Shown here piece after piece: positions 25,891 through 36,762 of a DNA stretch of 64,000 nt. The translations under genes were made by a program, and so were the position numbers. Source of the stretch: Emmonsiellopsis sp. PD_33 (taxonomy: Eukaryota > Ascomycota > Eurotiomycetes > Onygenales > Ajellomycetaceae); contig JANTQF010000094.1 in NCBI GenBank assembly GCA_032988165.1, positions 52,918 to 116,917 of the forward strand. The letters run 5' to 3'. How positions within the stretch are numbered: position 1 is the stretch's first letter; every line of letters begins with the position of its first letter. Under the pieces are notes generated by a model, which was given only the letters and a program-made list of their open reading frames with translations, did no database searches and was not told the origin of the DNA.

Positions 25891-26425
25891 GAGGCTGCTC
25901 TGTAAAAGTAGCAGCCTAGCCTTCCAAAAAACCCAAAAGAACCCTAAAAGTGCTTTGATGTTTGTAGAATATAAATTAGAAAGAAAACATGCAATTACTA
26001 GTTATAGAGATTTCATACCCCTATATAATATTAATGTCTTTATTACCTGATTGAGTCCTTTGTTTCATGGAATCTCCATTGCCCTATTATTACACCAGCT
26101 TGTATAGATAGCATCCCTATATACTCATACATTTATATTCATAATAGTATTATCTCATCAGTTTACTCAAACTCTGATATGTATTTCCCTATTATTATTC
26201 TATACCTTACTGTTTGCTGACATGTTTGCTGCATACTCCCATCATTTTAATTGTATTCACTGCATGTAATGATCTCACTGAGGAATTTACTGAAAGTCAT
26301 GAATTTTTCATGGTAAATATTGTCCCTATAATGAGATATGAAATAAATATTTACTAAATATAGAGACTTCCCATGGTATTGAGGGACTCAGCCTTCAAAA
26401 TCTGCAGACATTCACAACTATTACC

Positions 26426-29365
26426 ATGGCAAGTTCACTGATAACACTTTATCAATCCCATACACATATAATCTATTCAAAACTACCCCTTCTTATTTCT
26501 ACCCACTCACACTTGCATATCTATCTCCATGCTATAAGATGTGAAGTCACCATGGTGCCCTGCAGTAATAAAGATAATGATAAAGATAGAGTTAAGAAGG
26601 CTAAAGATAAAAATGCCTCTACATTTAAAATCATAAAGCAATATGAATCTACCAGTATGCCTCTTATGTCAGCAAAAACCCCCAGAAAGAGATGCTAAAC
26701 ACTCCAGGCAATTACTAACTTTCTAGTTAGTGCAATGAATCTTACAGACCTCAACATTAGCAATAACTCCTCTATGAGTAGAGCTGGTGACACAAAGAGG
26801 AAATAAAGAATGACAAATGAGGAGATAGATGAGGAGCAAGTGAAATAGATACTTAAAGCTTTAAGTTACCCAGACTGGGAAATAGATATACTCATTATGA
26901 ATATGAAATATCATAGATTTTCTGTCACAATTATCAATATAATGTTAGTTTTAGCTCTGCAAACTATCATTACTAATCTGAAAGACTAGAGACATAATTA
27001 AACACTTCATGACAACAAACTAATTCCCTAACTGAAAAATCATAAAGTAAGATAGGCTGAGAAAGAAAATGCAACTCTAGCACTTTTTATTACTAGAAAT
27101 TCCTTATGATTTTCAATTCTAAAGATATATATGGACCCAGGAAAGGGCTGGAACTTTCAAGGCCCTGGGCCAAAAGAACTCTCATTAGAGCCTTGAGTGG
27201 AACACCTGAAGATCAAGATTGGAATGATAATTAATGAGACTAAAGATAAATAAAATAAGGATAATAAGACTAATGATATGAAAATAATTAATAATGCAAA
27301 TAAATCTATCTTCCTCTAAAATATCTCCTGCAATCTGGGTTATAAAGTGTGTAATTCTCTTGAAAAACACCTTAGTGAGAGTAAGATCAGATATGATAAT
27401 GCATATACAATCAGGAAAGTATGCCAGCAAGCTATACTGAACATTCAAAGTAAATACAAGACAGATAAGTATATTGCAGATGAGAAGTAATATGTATACC
27501 TATAGAATTAAAGAGCTACAGTGTGAAACTAAGAAATCAACATTCTACTGAATGAATGGGAATGTCAGAACATCATAATCTTCCTACCAGACATAACTGA
27601 GTAAGATGTTATGAATGCTATAAATAACCTCTATTATTAGAACTACTAGAAGTAAATCAAGTAAACTTAATCCTTCTACATCAGACATCCTTCCATGATG
27701 TACATCTTAGCTCAGAGATTTAACCATACAGAGGCTAAGATCCTTAAACACTTATAAAATGATGATTAAATTATGACTGACAGATCAGTAGACATACCAA
27801 AGAACATCAGTGATGAAGGGTATATTAGTGATAATAACTCCACTAATATTAGCACCTCCTTGGATAACTGCTAGGCTCACAATGAAACTTCATCCCCACA
27901 ACTGGAGAGCTATAAAACTGCCATGAAAACTTTAATAGTTATTATAGAGGCCTCCATGCTATATATTACTAAGAGAAGTAAGGAAGTAGTCTAACATGTC
28001 ATGACTCTATGTAATATGAAAGCACAGCCAGTGCATGACATAATAGACAACTGGAAATCCATAAGCACTCCATATAATGAGATGACTGCTGTAAGCAACC
28101 AGAAACTATGCTGCATAACTAAAGATATTATGAAATGATAGGGGAAGTAACTTAATAATCTTACAGAGAATACTCATATGACTGAGACCTCTAATATTAC
28201 TAATAAAGATGCACACATCTGTGAAGATGCTATCAAATATATCATGAAATTATAATAGCTGAAGTAACATAAGGTAGAGGCCATGGCTGAAACACTATAT
28301 ATATTTAGCACTATATTTCATAATATATTTGATATGATAGATGGGTAACTGTGAAGGGCCCTACAGAAATTTAATAATGCTAACACTAATGATATCTTTA
28401 AGTCTCAGAGTTAACAGTCTGACTAGAAGAAGCTTAGCAGTGAAATTCAAGGAGTCCTGCTTAGCTCTTCCCCCATATAGGAGATTCTATGGATGTATCC
28501 TCCTGAAGCTGAACAAGTAGTTAAGGTAGTTATCATATTGGATAATATATAGCTTGAAAAAACTGTAGACCTTGTCCAGCAATGAATTGATCTGAGTATT
28601 TTATATGATCACATTATATCTATAGATATTGATATCAGACAGAAAGTGATAAAAAACCTCATCAACTGTTAAGAAGTAGCAGGAGAAACTATAGCCCAGT
28701 AAGAGAAGATTTTATCAGAGAGCCTCAAGGCTGATAAAGATCACATACAAGCAGTATGATACATAACTTAACTGTATAAAATCAGCAATGATAATATAAA
28801 CATTCTGATAGATTACTAGAATGAGAAAGGAGTGCTATTCTGCATGATCAAAAAGATGATAATACAGTGAATCAGATAGGAGATTGAGTAGCTGCAGGAA
28901 TTAGTAATAATACCAGAAAAACTTCTAGATGTGTCAGATAATCTTAAGGCAGCACTATAATTAATATATCTATATAATACTAGACCTGCAGATGCCATGG
29001 TAATACTGAACAAGTAATCTGGTATAGGGATGTAATATGATAATATATAAGGCCTGCCTGACAAAGAATTGTATATGGCTATTAATGGACTTACTGAGTA
29101 TACCCATAATTACTCAATTAAGTCTACACTAACCCTATTTGCCAGCCTCAAGGCTCTTAATATAACCCTCTGGAAAGATGCCACACTTACCTACACCCAT
29201 ACCATATAATAGCTCATTAAATTGCTCAGTATTGAAGAAAAGAAAGCAAAGGAGATCCTTGCAGTTGCCAAGGGATGTAGAATACCCTACTATAAGATGT
29301 GTTGTATAGATGAAGACTGTCTTGAGGAGGATCTAAGAGGATTTATCATAAAGGAGAAGTAGTAA
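26426..29365 (+). pseudogene. Extra ORF remnant downstream of Gypsy pol, unknown function
   Basis: Between the chromodomain and the 3' LTR a plus-strand frame runs for about 900 codons. It has scattered TAA/TAG/TGA in an otherwise protein-like sequence. It begins near 26,426 with MASSLITLYQSHTHI or internally near MVPCSNKDNDKDRVKKAKDK. It continues Lys/Glu/Ile/Asn-rich (DYLINHKAL-type helical stretches) and ends near 29,365 in AKGCRIPYYKMCCIDEDCLE. I see no RT, integrase or envelope hallmark. Composition suggests coiled-coil or helical protein. It may be an element-encoded accessory ORF or a captured host gene. Confidence 0.5.
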
Positions 29366-29593
29366 TAAAAGCTGACACTATGGATACTCCTGAGTCTTCA
29401 TACTCTATAATGACTCAGCTATAGAGTGTAGAGACTATTATAGAGATAAAGAGTAAGGTTTTCTTTTTCACTTAGCATGTTGTTTACTATTATATTATGC
29501 ATTATAAGATCTCATGTTTTATTTGTTGGCTCTATAATTTTATATGTAACTATCACAATGAGGGCATTGCATGCCTTTCTGAAAGAAGCTACT

Positions 29594-29754
29594 TATTATG
29601 CATACATACTCCATGCCATGAAATATCCATGATACTTAGTCATCTACATAGCTTAGTCAGGCTTTGTGATATAAATAGCTATGGATAGCCCAGGAATATA
29701 GTGAATACAACCTTATTCTATGCAACATTTTAATCTCAAGTTATCCCAATTACA
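29594..29754 (+). repeat. Gypsy 3' LTR
   Basis: 161 bp, TA (from TG) at the start and CA at the end. The flanking target copy CATAG is at 29,755-29,759. Both LTR edges show one G-to-A or C-to-T hit in reciprocal copies. Confidence 0.9.
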
Positions 29755-29759
29755 CATAG

Positions 29760-31100
29760 GTGAGTAGATGATAGCTTATCCAGAAGGTTGAGATAATCTT
29801 ATAATACCTACATTAGTGACTTCCATTTAAAAACACATGTAGGGATTCAATTAATGAGATATTCAGTAGCTATATAGATCTTCAGTGAGAGTTCTAAAGG
29901 TAAATATCCATTAATTTATAGATATCTAGCCTTTTCAATTATAAGAGTGCCAGCACACTCACTGGCACTATTCTACTCATAAATGTATTCTAATGAAAAC
30001 TCCCTTATAAGACCTTCTTTAAGAATCTACTTATCTATTTCATCTGAATGCATGCTCATTTCATTATCAACCCATATAATTTTAACATCTATATTAAACT
30101 AATATTTAATTCATTTCACAGCTGTAAGGAGTAATTTTTTGAGTTCAGACTTATAAACCACATTATATATAATCTGAAATTATAGAAAATCACATGTAAA
30201 ATGCATCATCTACCTCTAGCTGTAATAATAACCCTTCTTACTCTTAATTATATTAACATGGAGATATTTGAATGATTTGGTGGATCTGATATAAGGCCTT
30301 TAAAATATCTGATTTTTCACTTTCAAAAGCTCACACATTTAATAGTGACATACAACTCCTTCTAGGTGTAGATCTAACTCTTCCTCCCCTCCTTCTATAA
30401 GTTTACTCATTATAATTATGCTATTTAATGTATTTTGCAGGTGAGATATAGAAGCTTTTAAACTGTATCTCAGGTATCTATATTATAGCTCTGTAGATTC
30501 TATTGAAATTTTTAGGGCCTCAGAATGCTTATATTCAGTAAGTACTAAGAATATTGAAGCTGATATGATATCTATACAAGAATTATATTTAAAATAGAGA
30601 AGATTATCTATCTATTTAAGTATCATCTAAGGCCTCTCATGATCTTCAAGAGACATTGTCATCATATCTAACATGATTTCCTTCTCAAAAGGCTTTACTC
30701 AACTGAAGATATTTGTGTGGAAATCCAGTATGTAAGCTGTGTTAGATAATAATACTACAAAATGTTTTCAGATAGTAGAATTCATGAGATATATGACTAT
30801 AGTTTTATACCCATGAATTTTTGTATAGGAATCTTCTGTATAGAATGAAGCATTGTGTTTCTCAATGAAATTAATAAATCTTATTCTGTTATTATAAATA
30901 TGAGATTCTCTACCTATATCATATACCTAACTATTCCTTATAGAATGATCTGACTAGTTAGATTCAGCACTTATAATTAATAACCTATTAGTAGCTCTAC
31001 AGAAGATTGAGGATATTTAATATATAATTAAGAGATTTATCTGCAGGCCTGCATTAATCTTATCATTTACCTCAGCTATTACTACCTCAACTTTTACCTT
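29760..31100 (-). pseudogene. Copia protease/integrase remnant, cut by the Gypsy insertion
   Basis: On the minus strand, around 30,130-29,800, the frame gives an integrase-like pattern: VDNEM, then EGLIREFSLEYIYEQNS, AGTLIIEKARYL and YIATEYLINQIPT. This matches the D-N-x-x-E / 'FSxPYTPQQNG-AER' order of Copia integrase after decay. The left end is the Gypsy target site at 29,755-29,759; the rest continues left of 18,748. Confidence 0.6.
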
Positions 31101-31136
31101 AACCTTCATATTTTTTAATACTTCATCTACCATCTT

Positions 31137-31985
31137 TCATGTCTCTGAATACTCAGTGAACCACTCAGACTTTAATTCCCAGTTGAGATAGAAGTATTTA
31201 CTAATTGGATGACTGATTCTACTGCAGATACACTTTTCATAAGTCTTTTTTAAAGTCTTTTTTGCATCTTTTTTTGAATTCTTAGATGAATCAGATGCTG
31301 TAGGTGTAGATGTATTTTCCTTACTCTTCTCCTCTATATTCTTATTGAAAAGACTCTTAAATGTTATAAAAATAGCATTATATTTATCCTTCAAGATTCC
31401 CATCTCATGATATCTGATTTTAATCTCTTTAACCATATATTCTAGGGTGATTATGTCATTATTCAACACCCTATTATATGACAGAAGGAGTTATCAATTC
31501 TCCACTATAATAGAGTTAATTAATTTATTTGCTGTCAAAAAATCAGTCTCTAAGTTGAAATGATCTCTAATCTCTACATTCTTAATATTATTATAGATTC
31601 TAGATCATTCATCTAGCCAATCTTCTATATTCTTACCCTGAGGTTTTTTGCATAGAGCATTATAATGATCTCTGACCTCAGTTTTACAGTCTATTATGAT
31701 GAGGAAGAGGTAATATTCAAAAGTGTGTATAATATCTTTAATATAAGTATTACTAGTCTTCATAATGTACTTCATCTTTACTCTCACCACTAATATTATA
31801 ATGAGTTCATACATCTTATTCATTACTATCTGATGTTTTTCATATACTATTAGATGTTTATTAAATGTTTTCTTACTCTTATTATTACTAATTTCTGGTT
31901 CCAGAACATCTGGCCAGTAATCATCTCTTTTCAAATTGATATAATCACAGACATTATTATTCTCTATTATTAATAGGATGTTCAT
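31137..31985 (-). pseudogene. Copia gag remnant with zinc knuckle
   Basis: Two minus-strand frames (31,985-31,605 and 31,469-31,137) read as parts of one gag. The first ends EVRDHYNALCKKPQGKNIED, the usual 'L-x-K-x-P...W' gag core of fungal Copia elements. The second holds a Ser/Lys-rich linker and then CICSRISHPISKYFYL, a mutated C-x-C-x-H-x-C-like knuckle. Stops and missing residues show it is dead. Confidence 0.6.
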
Positions 31986-32345
31986 ATATCAAAGCTTTCA
32001 GTCTTTACTGATCTTTAGTAGCACCACAGTGCACTTAGTTACTTCAGATGTCATCACAGCAGGTTTTATACAGGGCTTTCTCCCTGTTTTTCAGTTCATA
32101 TGGAGGTTTATATAGAGGTTTATATAGGGCTTTCTCCCCATTTTTCAGTTATAGAGCACTCTGGCTCTGGGTTAAGGTTCAAGTGGAGAGCTGCAGTTGT
32201 GGCTCCCATGGTTCTCAGGGAACATCTCTAAGGGTAGGTTTTTAGAGGTTATCAGTATTTCATGCAAATAGCATGCAGTATAGGGCAAAAAACAATGAAA
32301 TAATGGTTAAAAGGATAAAGACTATGTTAAATATGCAATGGAAAT

Positions 32346-32526
32346 CATCAGGCTCATAACTATTAGCATACATTGCATTATAGAGGTAAAAACATGCAGA
32401 ATTGAATTGATGTGGTACAACCCATAAGAGGTTGTAGAATAACTAACTAATTTATAGGGAAAGTGTGGTACACTATGTGTGAACTAACATCAAGCGAGAT
32501 TACGCGAGAACTCGGGTTTCCCGACA
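32346..32526 (-). repeat. Copia 5' LTR (right copy)
   Basis: Partner of the left LTR. CpGs survive only at the outer edge (from 32,495 on: GCGAG, ACGCG, CTCGG, CCGAC). The inner end corresponding to the CpG-bearing left edge of the other LTR is mutated. The exact inner boundary is uncertain by a few bases. Confidence 0.85.
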
Positions 32527-33032
32527 ACGTCTCACTTCCGCGGTTTGCCGCGTTATCCGCAGATTGTTTTTTTGCCGCCGCTAGTTAAATGATTTTCAGG
32601 CTGTCGACCATACTATTTTATCGTCCTTTGTTCGTTATTTTACTTGGTAATGCTCAGGAATCTACAGAAATATTCAATTTTTTACATTCCATACTTACAC
32701 GAGTTATCCTCTATCAAAAACCCACGCGTCATGGCGACTAGCAAGTTCCTTTCGGATGTCAGCATGCGCCCTATCTCGACTTTACGCGAGCCAGCATTCC
32801 TAGCACACCTACGAAGTGAATAGCAGCACGATTCCGCATCCAGGATCTCATAAACCTGCCAATGACAGAAGAATATATCGTCAAACCATTAATCGAGCTG
32901 AAAATATCTGGGTCTCCGGTAAATCAAAAATCCATCCTTCAAGCACGTCACAGCCAGATATCCGGGAAGACGGAGGAGCACTTGAGCCCCTTATCATGAA
33001 GCTTGACTACCGCACATACAAGCAGCGAAGAA

Positions 33033-33266
33033 ATGGAATGTGTTATCTCTAGCTACATCTCGCAACCGCCGTCTCCCCATTGCCTCATGAGGCATGTTCG
33101 CCATCGTTCTTCGCTAGGAGTGTATGAAAGACATATTTTGCCCTTGCGAGACATTCCGCAAGCGCAGGACTATGTTCTGATACTACCTAAAAATGCTATG
33201 CAAAAGCCACCAACTACGGATTTCGACAGTTGGATGGATGAATGGATTGGCTCTACGGCAACATGA
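33033..33266 (+). CDS. Hypothetical short protein or exon
   Basis: The frame from the ATG at 33,033 reads MECVISSYISQPPSPHC and ends in DSWMDEWIGSTAT; it is open upstream to 33,003. Composition and codon use look coding (CpG present, balanced residues), but it is short, lacks a recognised domain and may be the last exon of a degraded gene. Confidence 0.25.
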   Translation: MECVISSYISQPPSPHCLMRHVRHRSSLGVYERHILPLRDIPQAQDYVLILPKNAMQKPPTTDFDSWMDEWIGSTAT

Positions 33267-33470
33267 AAGCGGACTTTACAGCCGAGGTACATACACACTG
33301 TTTGTTTTCGATCACACTCATTCGATGAGGTGGAATGTGGATTTGACGATGACTATCATAGCATGAGCATTGCAGTGGCTGGATAAATCCACCCTATCCC
33401 TGCCATCCATTACGGAGGGGTCCTCGCACGTTGAGTGGGCGCAGCGACGATGTGTTTGGTTTCCCATATC

Positions 33471-33779
33471 ATGAATTCTCAGGCTATCCTTGCCCTCTTT
33501 CTTCTAAGCGGCCTACAGGCTGGCTCCAAGACGCCAGATCAGTGAGATTTTGAAGGAGAATTGTGATTTATATACCGAGAAGGTCAAGGTTAATGGCAGT
33601 ATCTGGTGAGTTCCCTAGAATGTGAATAACCTTACCTCTTTTACCTTCTTCAATGCCAGGCATGGTTACGGCTGTTCTATCCTTTGCAGGTATCTACAAT
33701 TCGCGTTTTCCATACATATCGTTGCAGCGGCCTTTTGGGCTTCTCCCATGGCATCCTGGAATTGGCCACAGCAGCAAAG
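33471..33779 (+). pseudogene. Possible small secreted protein remnant
   Basis: The ATG at 33,471 opens MNSQAILALFLLSGLQAGS, a clear signal-peptide shape. A TGA follows at 33,543, but a one-base shift there opens QISEILKENCDLYTEKVKVN and continues across a clean GTGAGT...CCAG intron (33,606-33,659) into HGYGCSILC. A second very short intron (33,691-33,725) is possible. It could be a frameshifted gene for a small cysteine-containing secreted protein, or it could have an intron I have misplaced. No family is recognised. Confidence 0.3.
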
Positions 33780-35004
33780 GAAAACCAATTATAGATATTA
33801 ATCTATAAGGCCCCAGGCAATCAATGGCCAATACGGATCGCCATCTTTTGTTCTCTATCATCCCGGTGCATAGAACTGAAGACAACTCTAGGCACGGAAG
33901 CCTCATGGAGAATGAGCGTCGACAAGCATCTCACCCTAGCCGGGCCCTTCATAACCGAGACTACCTTCCATGCTTGCGATTGAGGTTGGATTCGAAGAAG
34001 TATGGATAAGCCTTGGGGATAGACACAAAGCCAACCACCTTCTTAGCTACCTTATCAACCTCCCGTGGCCCCGCAGGTCATCAAATCGAACATAGCAAAG
34101 CACTACGACCATGACCATGACCACAGGAACAAATTCAGGCACAAGCGCATGAACGAGTGACAGTACGGGGGCAAGGTCATGCAGGAACACAGGCAGGGTC
34201 TCAGGCACAGACAGAAGCAGACTCAGGCGCTGCTAGCATAGTTGCAAGAAGATGAACAGCCACATCAACGTCAGCAGCTACTGCGATCAACACCTCCCGC
34301 ACAGCCCCGTCTGGAATGCTGTCAAATCGGGTCCGATGATGACCGCGTTTAATGATAGATGATTGGGCGGGCTTCATCAATTTCGGTTCGAGTGTGCGGA
34401 TGCAGAATTAGCTATGGTGCAGGTGGGCGGAGTATATTCAGGGGTAAACTAAGACGGCAACCCCATCGTACCACATTTCAACATGCCCTGAGATGCTATA
34501 TTTCCAACGCAGTTTCACCCACAATGAGATGCAAATGGCAAGAGCACAGATTCTGATTCAAATACGGCTCCTGACACCGAGGGAAACCTTCGTAAGCCAG
34601 TATTATGCGGGTTAAGGACTTGCATGTTGGGCTGGATAGGATATTGCTGTCATTAAATTGACTGAATTATGCACCTGAGAATAGGCAGAAAGACATGTAT
34701 AAAGATTTAGAAAGAATGCCCAATCGATGAATTGAATCCCATATATTTCGTTGCCTTCATTTATGCAACTTGTTCCTATGTAGGAGAATCAGCCCTGGGC
34801 TGATATGCCAAGATATATGCTTAGTCATCGATATTGGGCAGCTCCATTACGTCATGTGATGGGCGTAGACATCCATCCATCGCAAACAGCTTCTTGAGGG
34901 CGCAAGAAACATTCTTACTACGAAAGGATAAGGCCACCGCTCTTATATCCTCATTAGTCCTTTCTCTACTTTTATCTTCCTCGCCACAAACTTCATTGCC
35001 AGTT

Positions 35005-36188
35005 ATGGCTACCTCCAATCCAACCACACGAACCGAACACTCCCTCTCCCCAAGCAACATCCTCGATCGCGCCGCAGCGAGCTTGGGCGATGCGGACGAG
35101 CCGCTGAAGAATCAGTGGGAGGCTGTCGCGTTAATCAGTCATGCTTGTATGATAGCCGTTGACTTCAGACTGATTGGTCTGGAAGAAGACCACAGCATAG
35201 GTTTGTCCTGTTCCCCTCCCAAGCAATCCACCCCGCAGTCGCATATCCGCAGCTCACACGTTTGATAGAGTCCCAGGAGCCCTCCTCGCCGCTACCCAAA
35301 GAGTGGAATGCTAGCTCCACCTACGCCTTTAAATATGCCCATCCACAATCGTCCATGCAGTATCTGGTGAAAATCAGCCGACTTGGCGGCAATGCGGTCA
35401 TTTTCGCGCTGGCTCTCGGTCACGACAAAACCACAACCTTCGATCTACCCGTCAAAGACTACATCTCCCAATCGTCCCTCCCTCTATCAAAATCCCCAGA
35501 CCTCTCTCGAGCGCTCGGAAGCGTATTCATCTCCCCATCCCGACTTGCCGATCTCATATCCCTGTTCAAAATAAATGTCATCCAGAAACTTGTGCCTGGG
35601 TTGCAAAAGGAAGGTTATGAAGATACCAGCAGTCAGGACAGGCAAAGAAACGCACCGGACCGTGGTGAACAACAGCCACGACGGCCTGTCAGGGATCCTC
35701 TACGGGACCCGCGACCAGCGCGCCCATATCCGTTTGATGACCCGCTAGCCACCCCCCCACGACAGCCGATTCCAGCGGGTGATTTCCTTCCACCCGGTTT
35801 CGAAGACGAGTACGAGATTAATGTTCCGCCTCGGGGCCTCCATCCAGGCTACGGAGAACCACGGGCCCCGAACATAGGCGAGCGCGATTTGTATCCGCCA
35901 GGCTTAGGCCCTCATGATCCGATCGTGGGTCATTTCGGGCCACCTCGGGGTGGGGGAGGCATGCACCCAACGTTCGATGACCCTATGTTTCAAGGCGGAA
36001 GAGGCCAAGGCGGTGAATATAATCCCCAGGTTCCTCCCGGGTCAAGGTATGATCCTGTTGGGCCGGGAGACGGGCCACCGATGGGACGGGGCGGCGGGAG
36101 ACCGGGTTTCCCTGGCGGACGTGGTGGGTTTGGTGGGGGTTTTGGTGGAGGAGCGTTCGGGGGGGGATTTGGCGGGGATATAATTTGA
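35005..36188 (+). CDS. PI31-type proteasome regulator (FP domain), 371 aa, two exons
   Basis: Exons 35,005-35,200 and 35,269-36,188; the 68-bp GT..AG intron falls in the FP domain and keeps frame. The N-terminal half matches the Fub1/PI31 (FP) fold: LKNQWEAVALISHACMIAVD, FRLIGLEED, then LPKEWNASSTYAFKY and YLVKISRLGGNAVI. The C-terminal half is the disordered Pro/Gly-rich tail typical of the family. It contains GMHPTFDDPMF and an RGG/FGG-rich end, which are PI31 hallmarks. PI31 binds the 20S proteasome and modulates its activity and transport. The start was chosen at MATSNPTTRTEHS; the frame is open further upstream to 34,834, but that part lacks similarity. Composition is normal. It lies 574 bp upstream of the PP2A gene, same strand. 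The family call is confident; the exact start is less so. Confidence 0.88.
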
Positions 36189-36762
36189 GATGTGCATGAG
36201 CTGGAGGGTCAAGTGCTTTGTTTGTGCAGTTTGAATTGCTGATGATTTTACGAATTATGTCTGGAGCGTACTAGTATAAATTGGCTGGCGGGTTGCCATG
36301 TGTGCGGAGTATGCGGAGTGAATAATATGACTGTAATATATGGATGTTACTCCTGTTGACCCAATATAAAACCATCCCATCTGGATTGTTGTCCCTGTGG
36401 CGGGTGCTGTGGCGGTGTGGCTGGTGTGTGGCGCGGTGGTTGAAAGTTCTCCGCCTTGATCCAGCCAGACTCCAACACAACAAGATACGCAATTCTGCCC
36501 TCCACGCCCTCTTGTCGCCAGTCTCCCGCCCACCTCCCCCCTGGCTGGATTGCTTCTCTCGCCGCTCGCCATCTCATGCTTTGTTGATACCCATTGCTCC
36601 AGGTCCTGAATATCTCCAGTGCCCGTTCCCTTCCCCCCACACGCGCCCGTCTGTTGCTGCCCACCCGGTCCCTTGTGCCCGCCCCTCCTCCATCTCACCA
36701 CCACACCCCGACATCACACATCGCCGACACCTTGCTCCCCATCCCCGTCTCCTCCTCCCCCT
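36189..36762. promoter_or_regulatory. Intergenic region: PI31 3' end and PP2A promoter/5' UTR
   Basis: 574 bp between tandem genes. The right half is pyrimidine-rich (CCC/CTCC runs around 36,520-36,760), common in fungal promoters and 5' leaders of highly expressed genes. Overlapping short frames on both strands are shadows of this bias. I can name no specific factor site. Confidence 0.5.

Larger units (their letters stand above)
18749..29754 (+). mobile_element. Ty3/Gypsy chromovirus, 11.0 kb, decayed, inserted in the Copia element
   Basis: Two LTRs of identical length (161 bp) flank the element, and CATAG is duplicated on both sides (18,744-18,748 and 29,755-29,759). Order on the plus strand: LTR, gag with Asn/Gln-rich C-terminus, protease, RT, RNase H, integrase, chromodomain, a further ~2.9-kb ORF, LTR. 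The interior is CpG-free and every ORF is broken. Because it sits inside the Copia element, it inserted later; both were then mutated. 11 kb is long for the family because of the extra downstream ORF. Confidence 0.9.
15809..32526 (-). mobile_element. Decayed Copia (Ty1-type) LTR retrotransposon, split by a nested Gypsy element
   Basis: Two direct LTRs (about 15,809-15,987 and 32,346-32,526) enclose minus-strand gag, integrase, reverse transcriptase and RNase H remnants in Copia order. Removing the nested insertion and one copy of its target duplication leaves about 5.7 kb, a usual Copia length. On the minus strand a G-rich polypurine tract (complement of 15,988-15,996) precedes the 3' LTR, which starts TGTTGGG. 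Each LTR keeps CpG only in its outermost part; the whole interior is CpG-free. I see no convincing target-site duplication. All genes are broken by stops. Confidence 0.85.
32527..34990. other. Normal-composition island flank with gene remnants only
   Basis: CpG-bearing DNA right of the Copia LTR. Short frames and a few plausible exons are present (see 33,003 and 33,471), and a Gln/Ala-rich stretch lies near 34,120-34,250. I cannot assemble a confident gene. The right part should hold the 5' UTR and promoter of the PI31-type gene. Confidence 0.5.

Noticed and set aside
36255..36704. Frames of 105-177 residues on both strands upstream of PP2A
   Set aside because: Pyrimidine-rich leader DNA; no domain, and they end at or run into the PP2A start.
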